Of a stretch of 64,000 nt of DNA, positions 47,931 to 56,902 are shown one piece after another. Every line of letters starts with the position of its first letter. Within the stretch, counting starts at the first letter, position 1. The stretch covers positions 496,001-560,000 of the forward strand of contig CAVYON010000067.1 of NCBI GenBank assembly GCA_963770035.1. Direction: 5' to 3'. Position numbers and translations under genes: made by a program. Below the pieces are notes generated by a model. That model was not told the DNA's origin. It was given only the letters and a program-made list of their open reading frames with translations, and searched no databases. This DNA is from Roseiarcus sp963770035 (GTDB lineage Bacteria > Pseudomonadota > Alphaproteobacteria > Rhizobiales > Beijerinckiaceae).

Positions 47931-48190
47931 CCCGGCCCCTCGCAAGATGCGGGGTCAGCGCGCTATCTTCCCCCGACATGACCAAGCTAGACATTACCCG
48001 ACTGACCCCGAAAGAACGCCTCGAGCTGATCAGCGAGCTTTGGGACAGCCTCGCGCCCGAGGACGTGCGCTTGACGCCCGCGCAGGACGCCGAGCTTGCC
48101 CGGCGCGTCGCGACATTCGAGGCCGACGCGAAGGCTGCCGTTCCGTGGTCGGAGATCGACGCCGAGCTAGACCGGCGGACGCGATGAACG
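47931..48190 (+). repeat. Direct repeat containing antitoxin gene, copy 2
   Basis: Near-identical to 46004-46261. Homology stops just past the antitoxin stop codon: copy 1 continues into the toxin gene, copy 2 continues into unrelated sequence. Confidence 0.88.
47978..48187 (+). CDS. Orphan addiction-module antitoxin, duplicate
   Basis: A 69-residue protein differing from the product at 46049-46258 only at the first residues (MTKLDITRLT instead of MTTLDITRLT). No toxin follows; the sequence after the stop has no ParE-like pattern. An orphan copy could buffer the toxin of copy 1 (an anti-addiction role), or may just be a duplication remnant. The two copies flank the Tim44-like gene as direct repeats and could recombine, deleting the toxin gene and Tim44-like gene. 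Confidence 0.82.
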   Translation: MTKLDITRLTPKERLELISELWDSLAPEDVRLTPAQDAELARRVATFEADAKAAVPWSEIDAELDRRTR

Positions 48191-48719
48191 CCGGTCTAGC
48201 TCGGCTCTCCGGCCTTCCTCGACCGGCTCGCCCTCGTGACCGGCCGCGACCGCCGGCCGAAGCGGTGGGGACCGAAGGCGAAGAGCAGGGGATTGAGTAA
48301 AGTGTCACCGCAACGCCGGTCCGCGGGGTCCGCGGGTCAAGCGGGCGCGCGGCGCGCAGAATTGAGGGCACGGTTCGAGCGACCCCGGCGCCAAGAGTAT
48401 AGATATGTTTGACTCCCGCGGCGCGCTTGGCCGCAATTCGCACGTCTCCTGTTTTGCCCTGTTATGCGCATTTTTGCCCTGATAGGCACCTGTTCTGGTA
48501 GAAAAAAACACCTGCTATTCGCAAACGCTCCAAGGGTCATGTTCCGCTCAATCCCCCAGTTTTCCGGGCCGAATCGCGCCTAGGTCGTCGAAATCGGCCT
48601 GCGAAAACGCCTGTTTTTCAGGGACGAACAGGCCATCGCGCGGCTTGCAGATCGCGCCGGGCAGCAAAGATCGTCAAGCTGGGCTTGACGATCCCGCTCG
48701 CACGCGGCGCCCGCCCATC
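48191..48719. other. Intergenic region of about 530 bp, no gene assigned
   Basis: Just past the orphan antitoxin a frame reads FLDRLALVTGRDRRPKRWG, which may be the tail of a lost gene. The segment 48440-48530 is A+T-richer and contains ttgccctg twice. Nothing else was recognised. Confidence 0.4.
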
Positions 48720-49367
48720 CTAAAGGCAATGACGCGCGAACGCCTGGAACGCCCGGGCGCGATGCGACAGCGCGAGCGAGCCGTCGGCGGGGATGCCGTG
48801 CTTCTCCTCAGAGCTCATCTCGCCAAAGGTGCGATCGTGCCCGTCGGGCCTGAAGATGGGATCGTAGCCAAAGCCCGCCGTCCCCCGCGGCGGGAACACC
48901 AGTTCGCCCTCGACCCGGCCCTCGAACGTCTCGGTCCGGCCGTCCGGCCAGGCGAGCGCCAGCGCGCTGACGAAATGGGCCCGCCACGGCTTTGCCGCGC
49001 CCGCCGCCAAAAGCTCCCGCTCGACGCAGGCCATCGCGGCGGCGAAGTCCTTGGAGCCGCCCGCCCAGCGCGCCGAATAGATGCCGGGCGCGCCGTCCAG
49101 CGCCTCGACGCAAAGCCCGGAATCGTCGGCCAGCGCCGGCTCGCCGGACGCCCGCGCCGCAGCCTCCGCCTTGATCGCCGCGTTGTCGCGGAACGTGGCG
49201 CCGGTCTCCTCCGGCTCGGCGAGGTTCAGCGCCGCCGCGCCGACCGCTTCGACGCCATGGGGCGCGAGCAGCTCCCAGATCTCCCGAAGCTTGCCGGCGT
49301 TATGCGTCGCCGCCACGATGCGGGCGGGAAGCCGGCGCCGGGATGCGCCGGGAGCGTCAGCCGTCAT
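48720..49367 (-). CDS. rdgB: XTP/dITP pyrophosphatase (RdgB/HAM1)
   Basis: A 215-residue housekeeping enzyme that removes non-canonical purine triphosphates. The family pattern is complete: IVAATHNAGKLREI at the start, ETGATFRDNAAIKAEAAARASG, the active-site ALADDSGLCVEALDGAPGIYSARW (partial), AGFGYDPIFRPDG and MSSEEKHGIPADGSLALSHRARA (partial). It overlaps by 4 bases the stop codon of the second reading frame of the M48 protease gene, supporting that frame as the genuine protease end. In many relatives rdgB is near rph and hemN; here it is not. Confidence 0.95.
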   Translation of the reverse strand: MTADAPGASRRRLPARIVAATHNAGKLREIWELLAPHGVEAVGAAALNLAEPEETGATFRDNAAIKAEAAARASGEPALADDSGLCVEALDGAPGIYSARWAGGSKDFAAAMACVERELLAAGAAKPWRAHFVSALALAWPDGRTETFEGRVEGELVFPPRGTAGFGYDPIFRPDGHDRTFGEMSSEEKHGIPADGSLALSHRARAFQAFARHCL

Positions 49368-50858
49368 TGAGCCACCACCTTATAGCGTTGACCTTGAACC
49401 AGCGGCGCGCCGCGCTCGAGCCCGTTCAGGATCAGGAACTGGTCGAGCGGCTCCGGCAGGAACGACATCCGCGCGGCCATCGTGTCGGGCGTGTCGACGC
49501 CGCCGGCGGTGACGATCCTGATCGTCTCGGACGCGGCCAGCGCCGAATCGCGCGCGTTGATCAGGTGAAAGGATTGCAGCGACGCGCGGAAGCGCTGGTC
49601 GACGCTGGGAGAAAGCGACCGGGCCGCAAAGATCAGGCGGTAGAGGCGGCCATTGAGACGCACTGCGCCGAGCCGGAAGCTCCACTGGCTCCCGAGCGCC
49701 GTGGCGGTCGCCGCTTCGAGGCCGCCGATCTGCAGGGGTTCAACGTTCGTCGTCTTCACCCCGTCGATCCAGCCGGAGGCGATCGCGGATGCGACGGAGG
49801 TCGAAATCCGCGATCGGAATGCTGTCGAGCCGCAGCGCCTCCGCGCCGCCGTCGCCGACGCCGATCAGCGCGGCGGATTGATTCTCGAGGGTGAAATCGG
49901 CGGGCGCCTCGAACGCGAATCCAAGCTTTGGATGAATGAACAGCGTCCCGCGCACCACGCCCTGGGATGGATCGTCGCCGAACAACAGACCGTCGATCGC
50001 GGCCAGATAGGCGTCCCGGCCAATCACGGCGTCGGCGAGCGACCCAAGGCTCCGGGCTTCCGCTTGCGCCTGGGCGACCCGCTCCGGGGTCGAGGGATGC
50101 GTCGCCATCATGTCCGGCCGGTCGGCGGACCGCTCCGAGGTCGAAGAGGAGAGCGCGCTCCATTCGCCGAGCGCGGTCAGGAACCGCGCCGCGCCATAGG
50201 GATCGTAACCGGCGCGCGCCACCGATTTGATGCCGATCTGATCGGCTTCGAGCTCCTGCTCGCGGGAAAAGCTGGCGATCGAGAGCCGCGACCGGGCCTC
50301 CGCCTCGTCCGGCGCCTGGGACCGGTCCAGCACCTTCTCGTTAACCCGGGCAAACAGCGCCGCGGTCTTCGCGAACTCGGCGCGCTGCGCCGCATGGCGA
50401 GCGGTCACGTGGGCGATCTCATGCGCCATCACCGCGGCGATTTCGGACGTGTCGTCGGCGAGCGCGAGCAGGCCGCGGGTCATGAAGATGTCGCCCGACG
50501 GGAGAGCGAAGGCGTTGACGACCGGCGAATCGAGGAGCGTGACCCGATAGGGCTGGCTCGAGGCGCCGGACGCCTGTGCGAGCTTGACGAGCACGCCGTT
50601 CAGATAGCTTTCGGTCGCAGGCGCGCGATATTCGCCGCCAAAGGCGTCGATGAGCCGCTTGCGCTCGGGACTTGCCGGAGGCGTGATGGGCCGCCCTTCG
50701 GCCGCGGTCGGCTCGGGCTTGGCGGGAGCGGGCGGCGCCTCGACCGAGGCGCAGGCGGCCAAGCCAAGGCTCAGCGCAAGGGCCGCGAAGGTCAGCCCGC
50801 GCCGCCATGCGGACGCCCTTGACGGGCGCCGGTCGATGTCCGGGACGCTTACGATCAT
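49364..50858 (-). pseudogene. M48-family metalloprotease lipoprotein, frameshifted
   Basis: The N-terminal frame (50858 to about 49800) has a lipoprotein-type signal ending LGLAACASVE, the zinc motif VMAHEIAHVTARHAAQR near residue 142, and the third ligand in SREQELEADQIG. The frame breaks near 49795-49805; the next frame carries SGWIDGVKTTNVEP, FRLGAVRLNGRLYRLIFAA and the C-terminal domain, ending exactly in an ATGA overlap with rdgB. An indel of one base gained or two lost explains it. The intact protein would be about 498 residues, like periplasmic BepA/YfgC- or LoiP-type quality-control proteases. Confidence 0.85.
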
Positions 50859-51715
50859 GGACGCGCTATGCCCACCCCCGGCGCATTCGAGCGACCCAAG
50901 AATTCAATCATCGCCGGCTCGCTGACCTCGAGTCTCGGACCCAAACGCGTGTCGAGCGCCCCCCGTGCACGGATCGTCTCACCGGCCGCGGCGTCGATGG
51001 GATGCCCGGCTCGCGCAAAAGCGGACTCGAGCTTTCGCGGGACGACGACCGTCGGGCCGCCCTTTGGAACGAGGTCAAAATAGAGGCGCGAGCGGCCGAT
51101 GCCAACCCTTCTGACCGCGCCTTCGATCACCACCAGCCGTCCGTCGCTCGCTCGCAGCGCCGCGACGTCGGCTGCCGGAATGACCGCATAGCGCGGATCG
51201 ATCCAGACGCCGAGGCCTGCGCGCCGCGCCTGATCCTCGATGGAAAGCCGGGCCGGGACACAGCCCCGCGCCTCGCCGGCCGGCGCCACGCGGGCATATC
51301 CGGCGGCAAGCAGCGCCGAGGCGGCGGAAATCCGGCTGTCGCGATCGCCGGGATCGGCGACAACGAGATCCGCGATCACCCGTCCCCAGCGGTCGGTCTC
51401 GCTCGCGAGCCGTTCGAGTTCGCCGTCCCGGCCGACGAAACGGCTCTGCAGGAAATTCCGCGCGGCGCCAGCGAGGGCGGGCGCGCGCTCGGGATCCGGC
51501 GACGCCAGGCCGCCGAGGCGGACGGTGCGGCCGTCGGAGAGGACGAAGTCGAGACGCTCGTCGACGGCCACGATACGGACGGTCCCGTCAGGCGTCCCGC
51601 AGGCGCCGCGGGCGGACGACGTCGCCACGAGTTCCGCCGCGACAAGCGCAAGCCCAAGCGCCAGGCGGACAGCGCGGAAACGTGGAGGAGGAGCGTGCAC
51701 GGCGCGCAATTCCAT
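50855..51715 (-). CDS. Thermonuclease-like (SNase) family protein, exported
   Basis: A 286-residue protein. A signal peptide (AVRLALGLALVAAELVATSSARG) precedes an SNc-like barrel: VRIVAVDERLDFVLSDGRTVRLGGL, the TDRWGRVIADLVV strand and LLAAGYARVAPAGEARGC. The C-terminal third resembles an OB-fold (VVIEGAVRRVGIGRSRLYFDLV). The staphylococcal-nuclease catalytic arginine/glutamate set is not fully recognisable, so activity is uncertain. It overlaps the M48 gene start by 4 bases (ATGA), forming a unit SNase-M48-rdgB. Confidence 0.8.
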   Translation of the reverse strand: MELRAVHAPPPRFRAVRLALGLALVAAELVATSSARGACGTPDGTVRIVAVDERLDFVLSDGRTVRLGGLASPDPERAPALAGAARNFLQSRFVGRDGELERLASETDRWGRVIADLVVADPGDRDSRISAASALLAAGYARVAPAGEARGCVPARLSIEDQARRAGLGVWIDPRYAVIPAADVAALRASDGRLVVIEGAVRRVGIGRSRLYFDLVPKGGPTVVVPRKLESAFARAGHPIDAAAGETIRARGALDTRLGPRLEVSEPAMIEFLGRSNAPGVGIARP

Positions 51716-51764
51716 GATAGCGGTCTTGCCCGCTCGCGGCGCTTTCGTCCAGACGGCGCAGGGA

Positions 51765-51841
51765 GTCCCGGTAGCTCAGCAGGATAGAGCACAGGTTTCC
51801 TAAACCTGGGGTCAGGGGTTCGATTCCCTTCCGGGACGCCA
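51765..51841 (+). tRNA. tRNA-Arg (anticodon CCT)
   Basis: Full cloverleaf visible: acceptor stem GTCCCGG/CCGGGAC, D-arm GCTCAGCAGGATAGAGC, anticodon arm CAGGT-TTCCTAA-ACCTG with anticodon CCT, T-arm ending with GGTTCGATTCC, discriminator G and encoded CCA. It reads AGG codons, which are rare here but used by the AT-rich ParA-like gene. No integrase or duplicated 3' end is next to it. Confidence 0.96.
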
Positions 51842-51889
51842 ATACGATCAGTCCGTTGCGGCGAGTCCTCGACATGGAGAGCGCCGAAG

Positions 51890-52114
51890 TCAGGAACGCG
51901 GCGAGATTCCCGAAAGATGCGTCACCAGTTCGATAATCGCGTTGCGGGTGTCGCGCCGTTCGATTTGCAGGAAGGCCCGAATGAGCGCCGCTCCCTCCTC
52001 GGGCGAGGCAACGTCGTCGTGCGCGCCGGGCTTTCGCACGCCCATCCTTGAACCGCGTGTACTGACAAACGGACTCGATTGTAAGCGATTTCCAGGCAAT
52101 TCCGCTTTTGCCAT
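51890..52114 (-). CDS. Small hypothetical protein (74 aa), regulator-tail-like
   Basis: I use the ATG at 52114 (MAKAELPGNRLQSS); an ATG eight codons upstream is possible. The last 40 residues, SPEEGAALIRAFLQIERRDTR then NAIIELVTHLS, resemble the C-terminal segment found after helix-turn-helix domains of small XRE-type regulators, but no helix-turn-helix is present. It may be a truncated regulator. It is convergent with nothing and lies between the tRNA and the chemoreceptors. Confidence 0.55.
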   Translation of the reverse strand: MAKAELPGNRLQSSPFVSTRGSRMGVRKPGAHDDVASPEEGAALIRAFLQIERRDTRNAIIELVTHLSGISPRS

Positions 52115-52374
52115 CCCCGCCCCCTTCCCCAGGAACAAAGCCGCCAGCTGGCCGAATTCCCTTCTTGCTTAGACGGCCGAAGCTTGGAATTCAAGGCGTT
52201 CGAAGGCGCGGGGCAGGCGAAGGGCGGAGTTGGAGCGCCGACACGGCAATATCCGATCGCAATGGCCCCCTCTCTGACGACATTCTAATTTCACCGCAAT
52301 TCATGGGCCGCTCCGCTGGGCAGGTTGTGAGCCCGACCGATGGAGTTCGTCCGCCGCCAGACCACAACCCTGCC

Positions 52375-54006
52375 TCAGAATTCGGTCCAGTCGTGATCTC
52401 CATGCCCTGCGGCGGGCGCCGGCTTCGAGCCGCCGGCCGCCGCGACGCGACGCGGTCGAACTGTGGGCGCAGGCGGGCGAGTTGCCGGCCGCCTTCGCTC
52501 GTCCGGCGCCGAGGCGCGAGGCTCGCGAAATGCGTGCGGGGCGGCTTTTTTCAGTTCCCGCTCCATTGCGTTGTCCGACGAGACCTCGATCTGGAACTGT
52601 CCGATCAGTTGCGCGAGGCGCTCTCCCTGTTCGGCCAGGGATACGCTGGCTGCCGAGGCTTCCTCGGACATGGCGGCGTTCTGTTGCGTCACCTGGTCGA
52701 GTTGGCCCATGGCGCCGTTGATTTGCTCAAGACCAGTCGCTTCATCCTCGGCGCTTTTGGAAATCTGCTCGACGACCGCGGAAATGTCTCTGACGCCGCC
52801 CTCGATCTGCTCGAAGGCCTTTCCGGTGTCCACGACCAGCGTGACGCCGTCTTGCACCTGCGTGGACGAGGCGGCAATCAACCCCTTGATCTCGCGCGCC
52901 GCTTCGGCCGACCTTTGGGCTAGCGCACGCACTTCCGAGGCCACCACCGCGAAGCCGCGCCCAGCGTCTCCGGCACGCGCCGCTTCGACCCCGGCGTTGA
53001 GGGCCAGGAGGTTGGTCTGGAACGCAATCTCGTCGATCACCCCGATGATCTGCCCGATCTGCTGGGAGGATTTCTCGATCTTCGCCATCGCGTCGATCGC
53101 CTTGCGGACAGTCTCCGCCCCCTTCTGCGAAGCGCCGTGGGTCGTGCCGACGACGGCGCGCGCCTGCCTGCTCATGTCGGCGGTCTTCCGAATCGTGCTG
53201 GTGATCTCGCCCAGCGCGGACACGGTTTCTTGCAGGCTCGACGCCTGCTGCTCCGTCCTGCGCGAGAGATCGTCGGACGCTGAAGAAATCTCCGACGTGC
53301 CGATCTGAAGCGCGCGCGACGAGGCGGCGACGCCCTCCACGACCGTCGTCAGCTTGTCGATCGCCGCGTTGAAATCGGCCTGAAGCTTTTCATAGGACTC
53401 CGGCAATCGTTCCTTGATCCGAAAGGTCAAGTCCCGCGCGGCAAGCTTTTCGAGCCCCGCACCGAATGCGACCAAAACGCCAGCCCGCTCGCCGGCCAGC
53501 GCTTCCGTTTGCGCCTTGGCGCGCGCCTGTTCCTTTTCGCGCGCCGTACTGTCGTGCAAGGACTCGACGACGGCAATGACGGCGCCCTTCGCGTCGCGCA
53601 GAGCGCGAACTTCAATGGTCAGATAGACACGTCCGCCGTTCGGCAGGTCGCACCAGTTTTCCGCCCTCAGGTTCCCGCCGTCGGCCTGCCCATCATAAGC
53701 CGCGTATTGCGCGCCGATCGCGCTGATGTCCTGGCTCAGCGCGAGGTCGGCGAGGCAAGGGCGCGGGTGCTTGTAGAATCCCTTCCAGTGATCGCTCGTG
53801 CCGATGACGGCCGTGGCGTCCAGCCCCGTCAGACGTGCGCAGGCCCTGTTCCAGAAGACCACGCGATTCCGGCGGTCGATTACAAATGTCGCGGCCGCCA
53901 TTTCGTCGAGAATGCGAAGCGCTGAATCCGGGAGATCCAGCCGCTCGCGGTCCTCGACGTGATCGCGAGCGCGCCAGAAGGACAGAAGCCGTCTCATAGA
54001 CATCAA
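52375..54006 (-). CDS. Methyl-accepting chemotaxis protein with PAS domain, soluble
   Basis: A 543-residue cytoplasmic chemoreceptor. Residues about 25-150 are a PAS domain (LDEMAAATFVIDRRNRVVFWN, with the PAC-like YLTIEVRALRDAKGAVIAVVE, partial). A HAMP-like/coiled region (EKLAARDLTFRIKERLP) leads to the signalling tip, where IDEIAFQTNLLALNAGVEAARAG is the hallmark hairpin (partial). It ends HDWTEF, a CheR/CheB-docking pentapeptide variant. No membrane helix is present. Its signalling half is almost identical to that of the neighbouring globin receptor, suggesting a recent duplication with sensor exchange. Confidence 0.93.
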   Translation of the reverse strand: MMSMRRLLSFWRARDHVEDRERLDLPDSALRILDEMAAATFVIDRRNRVVFWNRACARLTGLDATAVIGTSDHWKGFYKHPRPCLADLALSQDISAIGAQYAAYDGQADGGNLRAENWCDLPNGGRVYLTIEVRALRDAKGAVIAVVESLHDSTAREKEQARAKAQTEALAGERAGVLVAFGAGLEKLAARDLTFRIKERLPESYEKLQADFNAAIDKLTTVVEGVAASSRALQIGTSEISSASDDLSRRTEQQASSLQETVSALGEITSTIRKTADMSRQARAVVGTTHGASQKGAETVRKAIDAMAKIEKSSQQIGQIIGVIDEIAFQTNLLALNAGVEAARAGDAGRGFAVVASEVRALAQRSAEAAREIKGLIAASSTQVQDGVTLVVDTGKAFEQIEGGVRDISAVVEQISKSAEDEATGLEQINGAMGQLDQVTQQNAAMSEEASAASVSLAEQGERLAQLIGQFQIEVSSDNAMERELKKAAPHAFREPRASAPDERRRPATRPPAPTVRPRRVAAAGGSKPAPAAGHGDHDWTEF

Positions 54007-54056
54007 CGAACTCCGGGAGGGATAGCGGGGAGGCGCAGACCGGTGGCGGCCCCGCC

Positions 54057-55739
54057 TCAGAATTCGGTCCAGTCGTGTTCTTCAAGCTTTGCGGCTGGCT
54101 GGCTAGAACCGCCCGCCGCAGCGGCCGCAGCAACCCGGCGCGGTTTCGCCGTCGGTGCAGGCGCGCGCGCCGGCGCGCGCCGGCGCGCTTCCGGCGCCGG
54201 AACGCGAGGCTCACGAAACGCGTGCGGGGCCACCCTTTTCAGTTCCCGCTCGATTGCGTTCTCCGAAGATCGCACGATCTGGAACTGGCCGATCAGATGC
54301 GCGAGGCGCTCTCCCTGTTCGGCGAGCGACTGGCTCGCCGCGGAGGCTTGCTCGGACATGGCGGCGTTTTGTTGCGTCACCTGGTCGAGTTGCCCGACCG
54401 CGCTGTTGATCTCCTGAAGTCCGGTCGCTTCTTCATCGGCGCTCTTCGAAATCTGCTCGACGACCGTGCTGAGCTCTTTCACGCCCGTCTCGATCTGCTC
54501 GAACGCCTGTCCGGTATTCGCAACCAGCGTGACCCCGTCGTGCACCTGCGTAGAAGAGGCCGCGATCAGGCCCTTGATCTCCCGCGCAGCCTCGGCCGAC
54601 CTCTGCGCGAGCGCACGCACTTCAGAGGCCACCACCGCGAACCCGCGGCCGGCGTCCCCCGCACGCGCCGCCTCGACCCCCGCGTTGAGCGCCAGGAGGT
54701 TGGTCTGGAAGGCGATCTCGTCGATCACCCCGATGATCTGCCCGATCTGCTGGGAAGACTTCTCGATCATCCGCATCGCGTCGACGGCTTTGCGGATGGC
54801 CTCCGCCCCCTTCTGCGAGGCGCCGTGGGTCGTGCCGACGACTTCCCGTGCATGCTTGCTCATGTCGGCGGTCTGGCGAACCGTGTTGGTGATTTCGCCA
54901 ATCGCCGACGCGGTCTCTTCCAGGCTCGACGCTTGCTGCTCCGACCTGCGCGAGAGATCGTCGGAGGCCACGGAAATCTCCGACGTGCTGGTCCGAAGCG
55001 CTTCCGACAACGCGGTGACGCCCTCCACGACCGTGGTCAACGTGTCGACCACCATATTGAAGTCCGCCTGGAGCTTCTGATAGGCCTCTGGCAATTGGCT
55101 GTCGATCCGGAAAGTCAGGTCCTGCGTGGCCAGCTTTTCGAGCCCTTCTCCGAATGCAGCTGCAACACGAGCCCGCTCGCTGGCGAGCGTCTCCTCCCGG
55201 ACCTTGTGGCGCGCCTCTTCCGCCGCCTCGAGGTAGACCGAGATCGAGAGATCCATGTCGAGGAAAATCGCCTTGATAAGCGCGCCGAGCGATTCGCCGA
55301 ATGCTTTTGCCGCATCTTTGCGACCGCGGTTGACCAAGGACTTCGGCCAGTTCTGCTCGATCGCCGCGGCGACGAGGCTTTCCGCAATCAGAGCGTAACC
55401 GCCAATGTACCATCGCGGCTCAAGGCCGATCCGGGCATGCGTTTCGCCGATCCGGCGAACATTGGCGTGGTACTGGCTGTCGAACGTTCCCGAGGAGATC
55501 GCATGCCAATGTCCAAGCTGGGCATTTTTTGCCCGCGAGATATGCGCTTCGGATTCAAAAAAACTATGGGCCTTCGGGTTCGCGCGCACCTTGTCATAAA
55601 ACGCGTCCAGCGCCTGCGGCAGTGCCCCATCCACGAACGTTTTGAGGCGCGAGATGTTTGCGCAACTTCCGGCGTCGAGGCCGATGAACGCCAGTCGCTC
55701 ATTCAGTACGGCGTCATTTGAAGATCCATTAGTGCTCAT
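54057..55739 (-). CDS. Globin-coupled (HemAT/IcpA-like) chemotaxis receptor
   Basis: The ATG at 55739 gives 560 residues. Residues 10-190 are a protoglobin sensor: RLAFIGLDAGSCANISRLKTF, and the haem-proximal histidine H101 in ETHARIGLEPRWYIGGYAL, the family signature. A coiled linker and the signalling domain follow, with IDEIAFQTNLLALNAG at the tip, and the end is EEHDWTEF. It should sense O2 (or another haem ligand) and signal to CheA for aerotaxis. Rhizobial IcpA is a globin-type receptor associated with the che operon; here it lies at the operon's end. Confidence 0.93.
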   Translation of the reverse strand: MSTNGSSNDAVLNERLAFIGLDAGSCANISRLKTFVDGALPQALDAFYDKVRANPKAHSFFESEAHISRAKNAQLGHWHAISSGTFDSQYHANVRRIGETHARIGLEPRWYIGGYALIAESLVAAAIEQNWPKSLVNRGRKDAAKAFGESLGALIKAIFLDMDLSISVYLEAAEEARHKVREETLASERARVAAAFGEGLEKLATQDLTFRIDSQLPEAYQKLQADFNMVVDTLTTVVEGVTALSEALRTSTSEISVASDDLSRRSEQQASSLEETASAIGEITNTVRQTADMSKHAREVVGTTHGASQKGAEAIRKAVDAMRMIEKSSQQIGQIIGVIDEIAFQTNLLALNAGVEAARAGDAGRGFAVVASEVRALAQRSAEAAREIKGLIAASSTQVHDGVTLVANTGQAFEQIETGVKELSTVVEQISKSADEEATGLQEINSAVGQLDQVTQQNAAMSEQASAASQSLAEQGERLAHLIGQFQIVRSSENAIERELKRVAPHAFREPRVPAPEARRRAPARAPAPTAKPRRVAAAAAAGGSSQPAAKLEEHDWTEF

Positions 55740-55971
55740 GATATGACCTATCGGCTGCGGTGTTCGTAGAAGACGGGAATGGCTTTCTGATTTCGCTCTT
55801 CGATCCGGGAACATGCGGGGCAATCGCCGCCGTCTCGAGCGGGCGGCTTCATGCCTCGTCTCTCCCTGACGGGATACGACGCGCCCGACGGATATCCTAA
55901 ACGCTTCGCGTTACACCCCGCTTAACTTTGTTCGTCATGCGACGCGCCCCGCTGAGCTTCACATCGGCAGG

Positions 55972-56319
55972 TCAGGCGAAATGTTCGAACTCGCCGATAT
56001 CGGCCTCGACCGCCTCGTCGTGGACGAGCGCGGCGGCCAGGTCCGCGAGCCCCAGCGATCGAGTCGCCAGATGTGGGTCCACCGCGCAATCGGGCGAAGC
56101 CGCATCTGCAAGGTGATCGAGGAAATCCGCGATCCCGGAGATCTCCTGGCGGGCCCGATCGATCTCCTGCAACTCGTGGAAGCGCGGCGACCGCGGCAAC
56201 GGCGCATCGAGCAGGATATCGCCGATGGCGTCCTCGAGGTTGGTGAGCCTAGTCTCGACCCGTCGCAATTCCCGCGTCAATCGGGAGAGCAACGTACCCA
56301 ACGAAATACTTCCGCTCAT
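55972..56319 (-). CDS. cheT: CheT-like small chemotaxis protein with DxxxQ motif
   Basis: The ATG at 56319, 4 bases after the cheD stop, gives 115 residues. The first half is two helices likely to form a coiled coil (LLSRLTRELRRVETRLTNLE, then RFHELQEIDRARQEISGIAD). D54-R-A-R-Q58 matches the DxxxQ motif of CheZ-type CheY-P phosphatases, and the position after cheD matches CheT of the Sinorhizobium meliloti che operon, proposed to be a remote CheZ relative. I assign it CheT-like on position plus motif; sequence similarity could not be tested. Confidence 0.6.
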   Translation of the reverse strand: MSGSISLGTLLSRLTRELRRVETRLTNLEDAIGDILLDAPLPRSPRFHELQEIDRARQEISGIADFLDHLADAASPDCAVDPHLATRSLGLADLAAALVHDEAVEADIGEFEHFA

Positions 56320-56323
56320 GGGG

Positions 56324-56902
56324 TCAAGCCCTCCTGACGACGCGCTCAGGCGGATCGTCGCCGAACAGTTCCACGTCGCCGCCCGCGCTGGCGACCTGCT
56401 GCTGTCGAACATGCTCCACGCTTATGGTTGCGGAGGCGGCGATGAAGCTCCGTCTGGCCCGGCCGGAGGCCGGCCAGAATTGCAGCCGGCGCCCTTTTTC
56501 ACCGCCGAGGTCCTGGCCGGCGAGCGCAATTCCCTCGTAGCGAAGAAAGCGTTCGGCGAACTCGCCGTTCTTGCGACCCACGTCCGACAGTCCGCGCACC
56601 ACCCGCGCGCCGCCAAAGAGCTTCGCCTGCAGGCGGTCGCGACGGGCTCCGAGCTGCATCAGCCCGTTGACCAGCAGCTCCATCAGGTGAACGCCGTACC
56701 GCTCGGCGTCGCGGGGATTGAAGTTGCGGTCATCTCCAGGAAGCAGAAAATGGTTCATGCCGCCGACCCGCGCCTGCGGATCGTGGATGCACGCGGCGAC
56801 GCAAGACCCCAGCACCGTCGACAGGACCAGATCGCCGCCGCCGACGCGATATTCGCCCTGGACGATATGAACCTTCAGTTCCGGCGAAGAGGCCTGTGTC
56901 AC
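56324..56902 (-). CDS. cheD: Chemoreceptor glutamine deamidase CheD
   Basis: A 192-residue enzyme that deamidates glutamines in receptor methylation helices. The catalytic cysteine C34 lies in STVLGSCVAACIHD and the histidine H51 in VGGMNHFLLPGD; the FGGARVVRG and NGEFAERFLRYEGI segments are also typical. It overlaps cheY2 upstream by 4 bases. Confidence 0.93.
   Translation of the reverse strand: MTQASSPELKVHIVQGEYRVGGGDLVLSTVLGSCVAACIHDPQARVGGMNHFLLPGDDRNFNPRDAERYGVHLMELLVNGLMQLGARRDRLQAKLFGGARVVRGLSDVGRKNGEFAERFLRYEGIALAGQDLGGEKGRRLQFWPASGRARRSFIAASATISVEHVRQQQVASAGGDVELFGDDPPERVVRRA

Noticed and set aside
48191..48300. Remnant of a toxin gene after the orphan antitoxin
   Set aside because: The frame FLDRLALVTGRDRRPKRWG is protein-like but does not match the ParE-type toxin that follows copy 1; origin left open.
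51765..52374. tRNA-Arg as an attachment site for an integrated element
   Set aside because: No integrase and no duplicated tRNA 3' end were found nearby.
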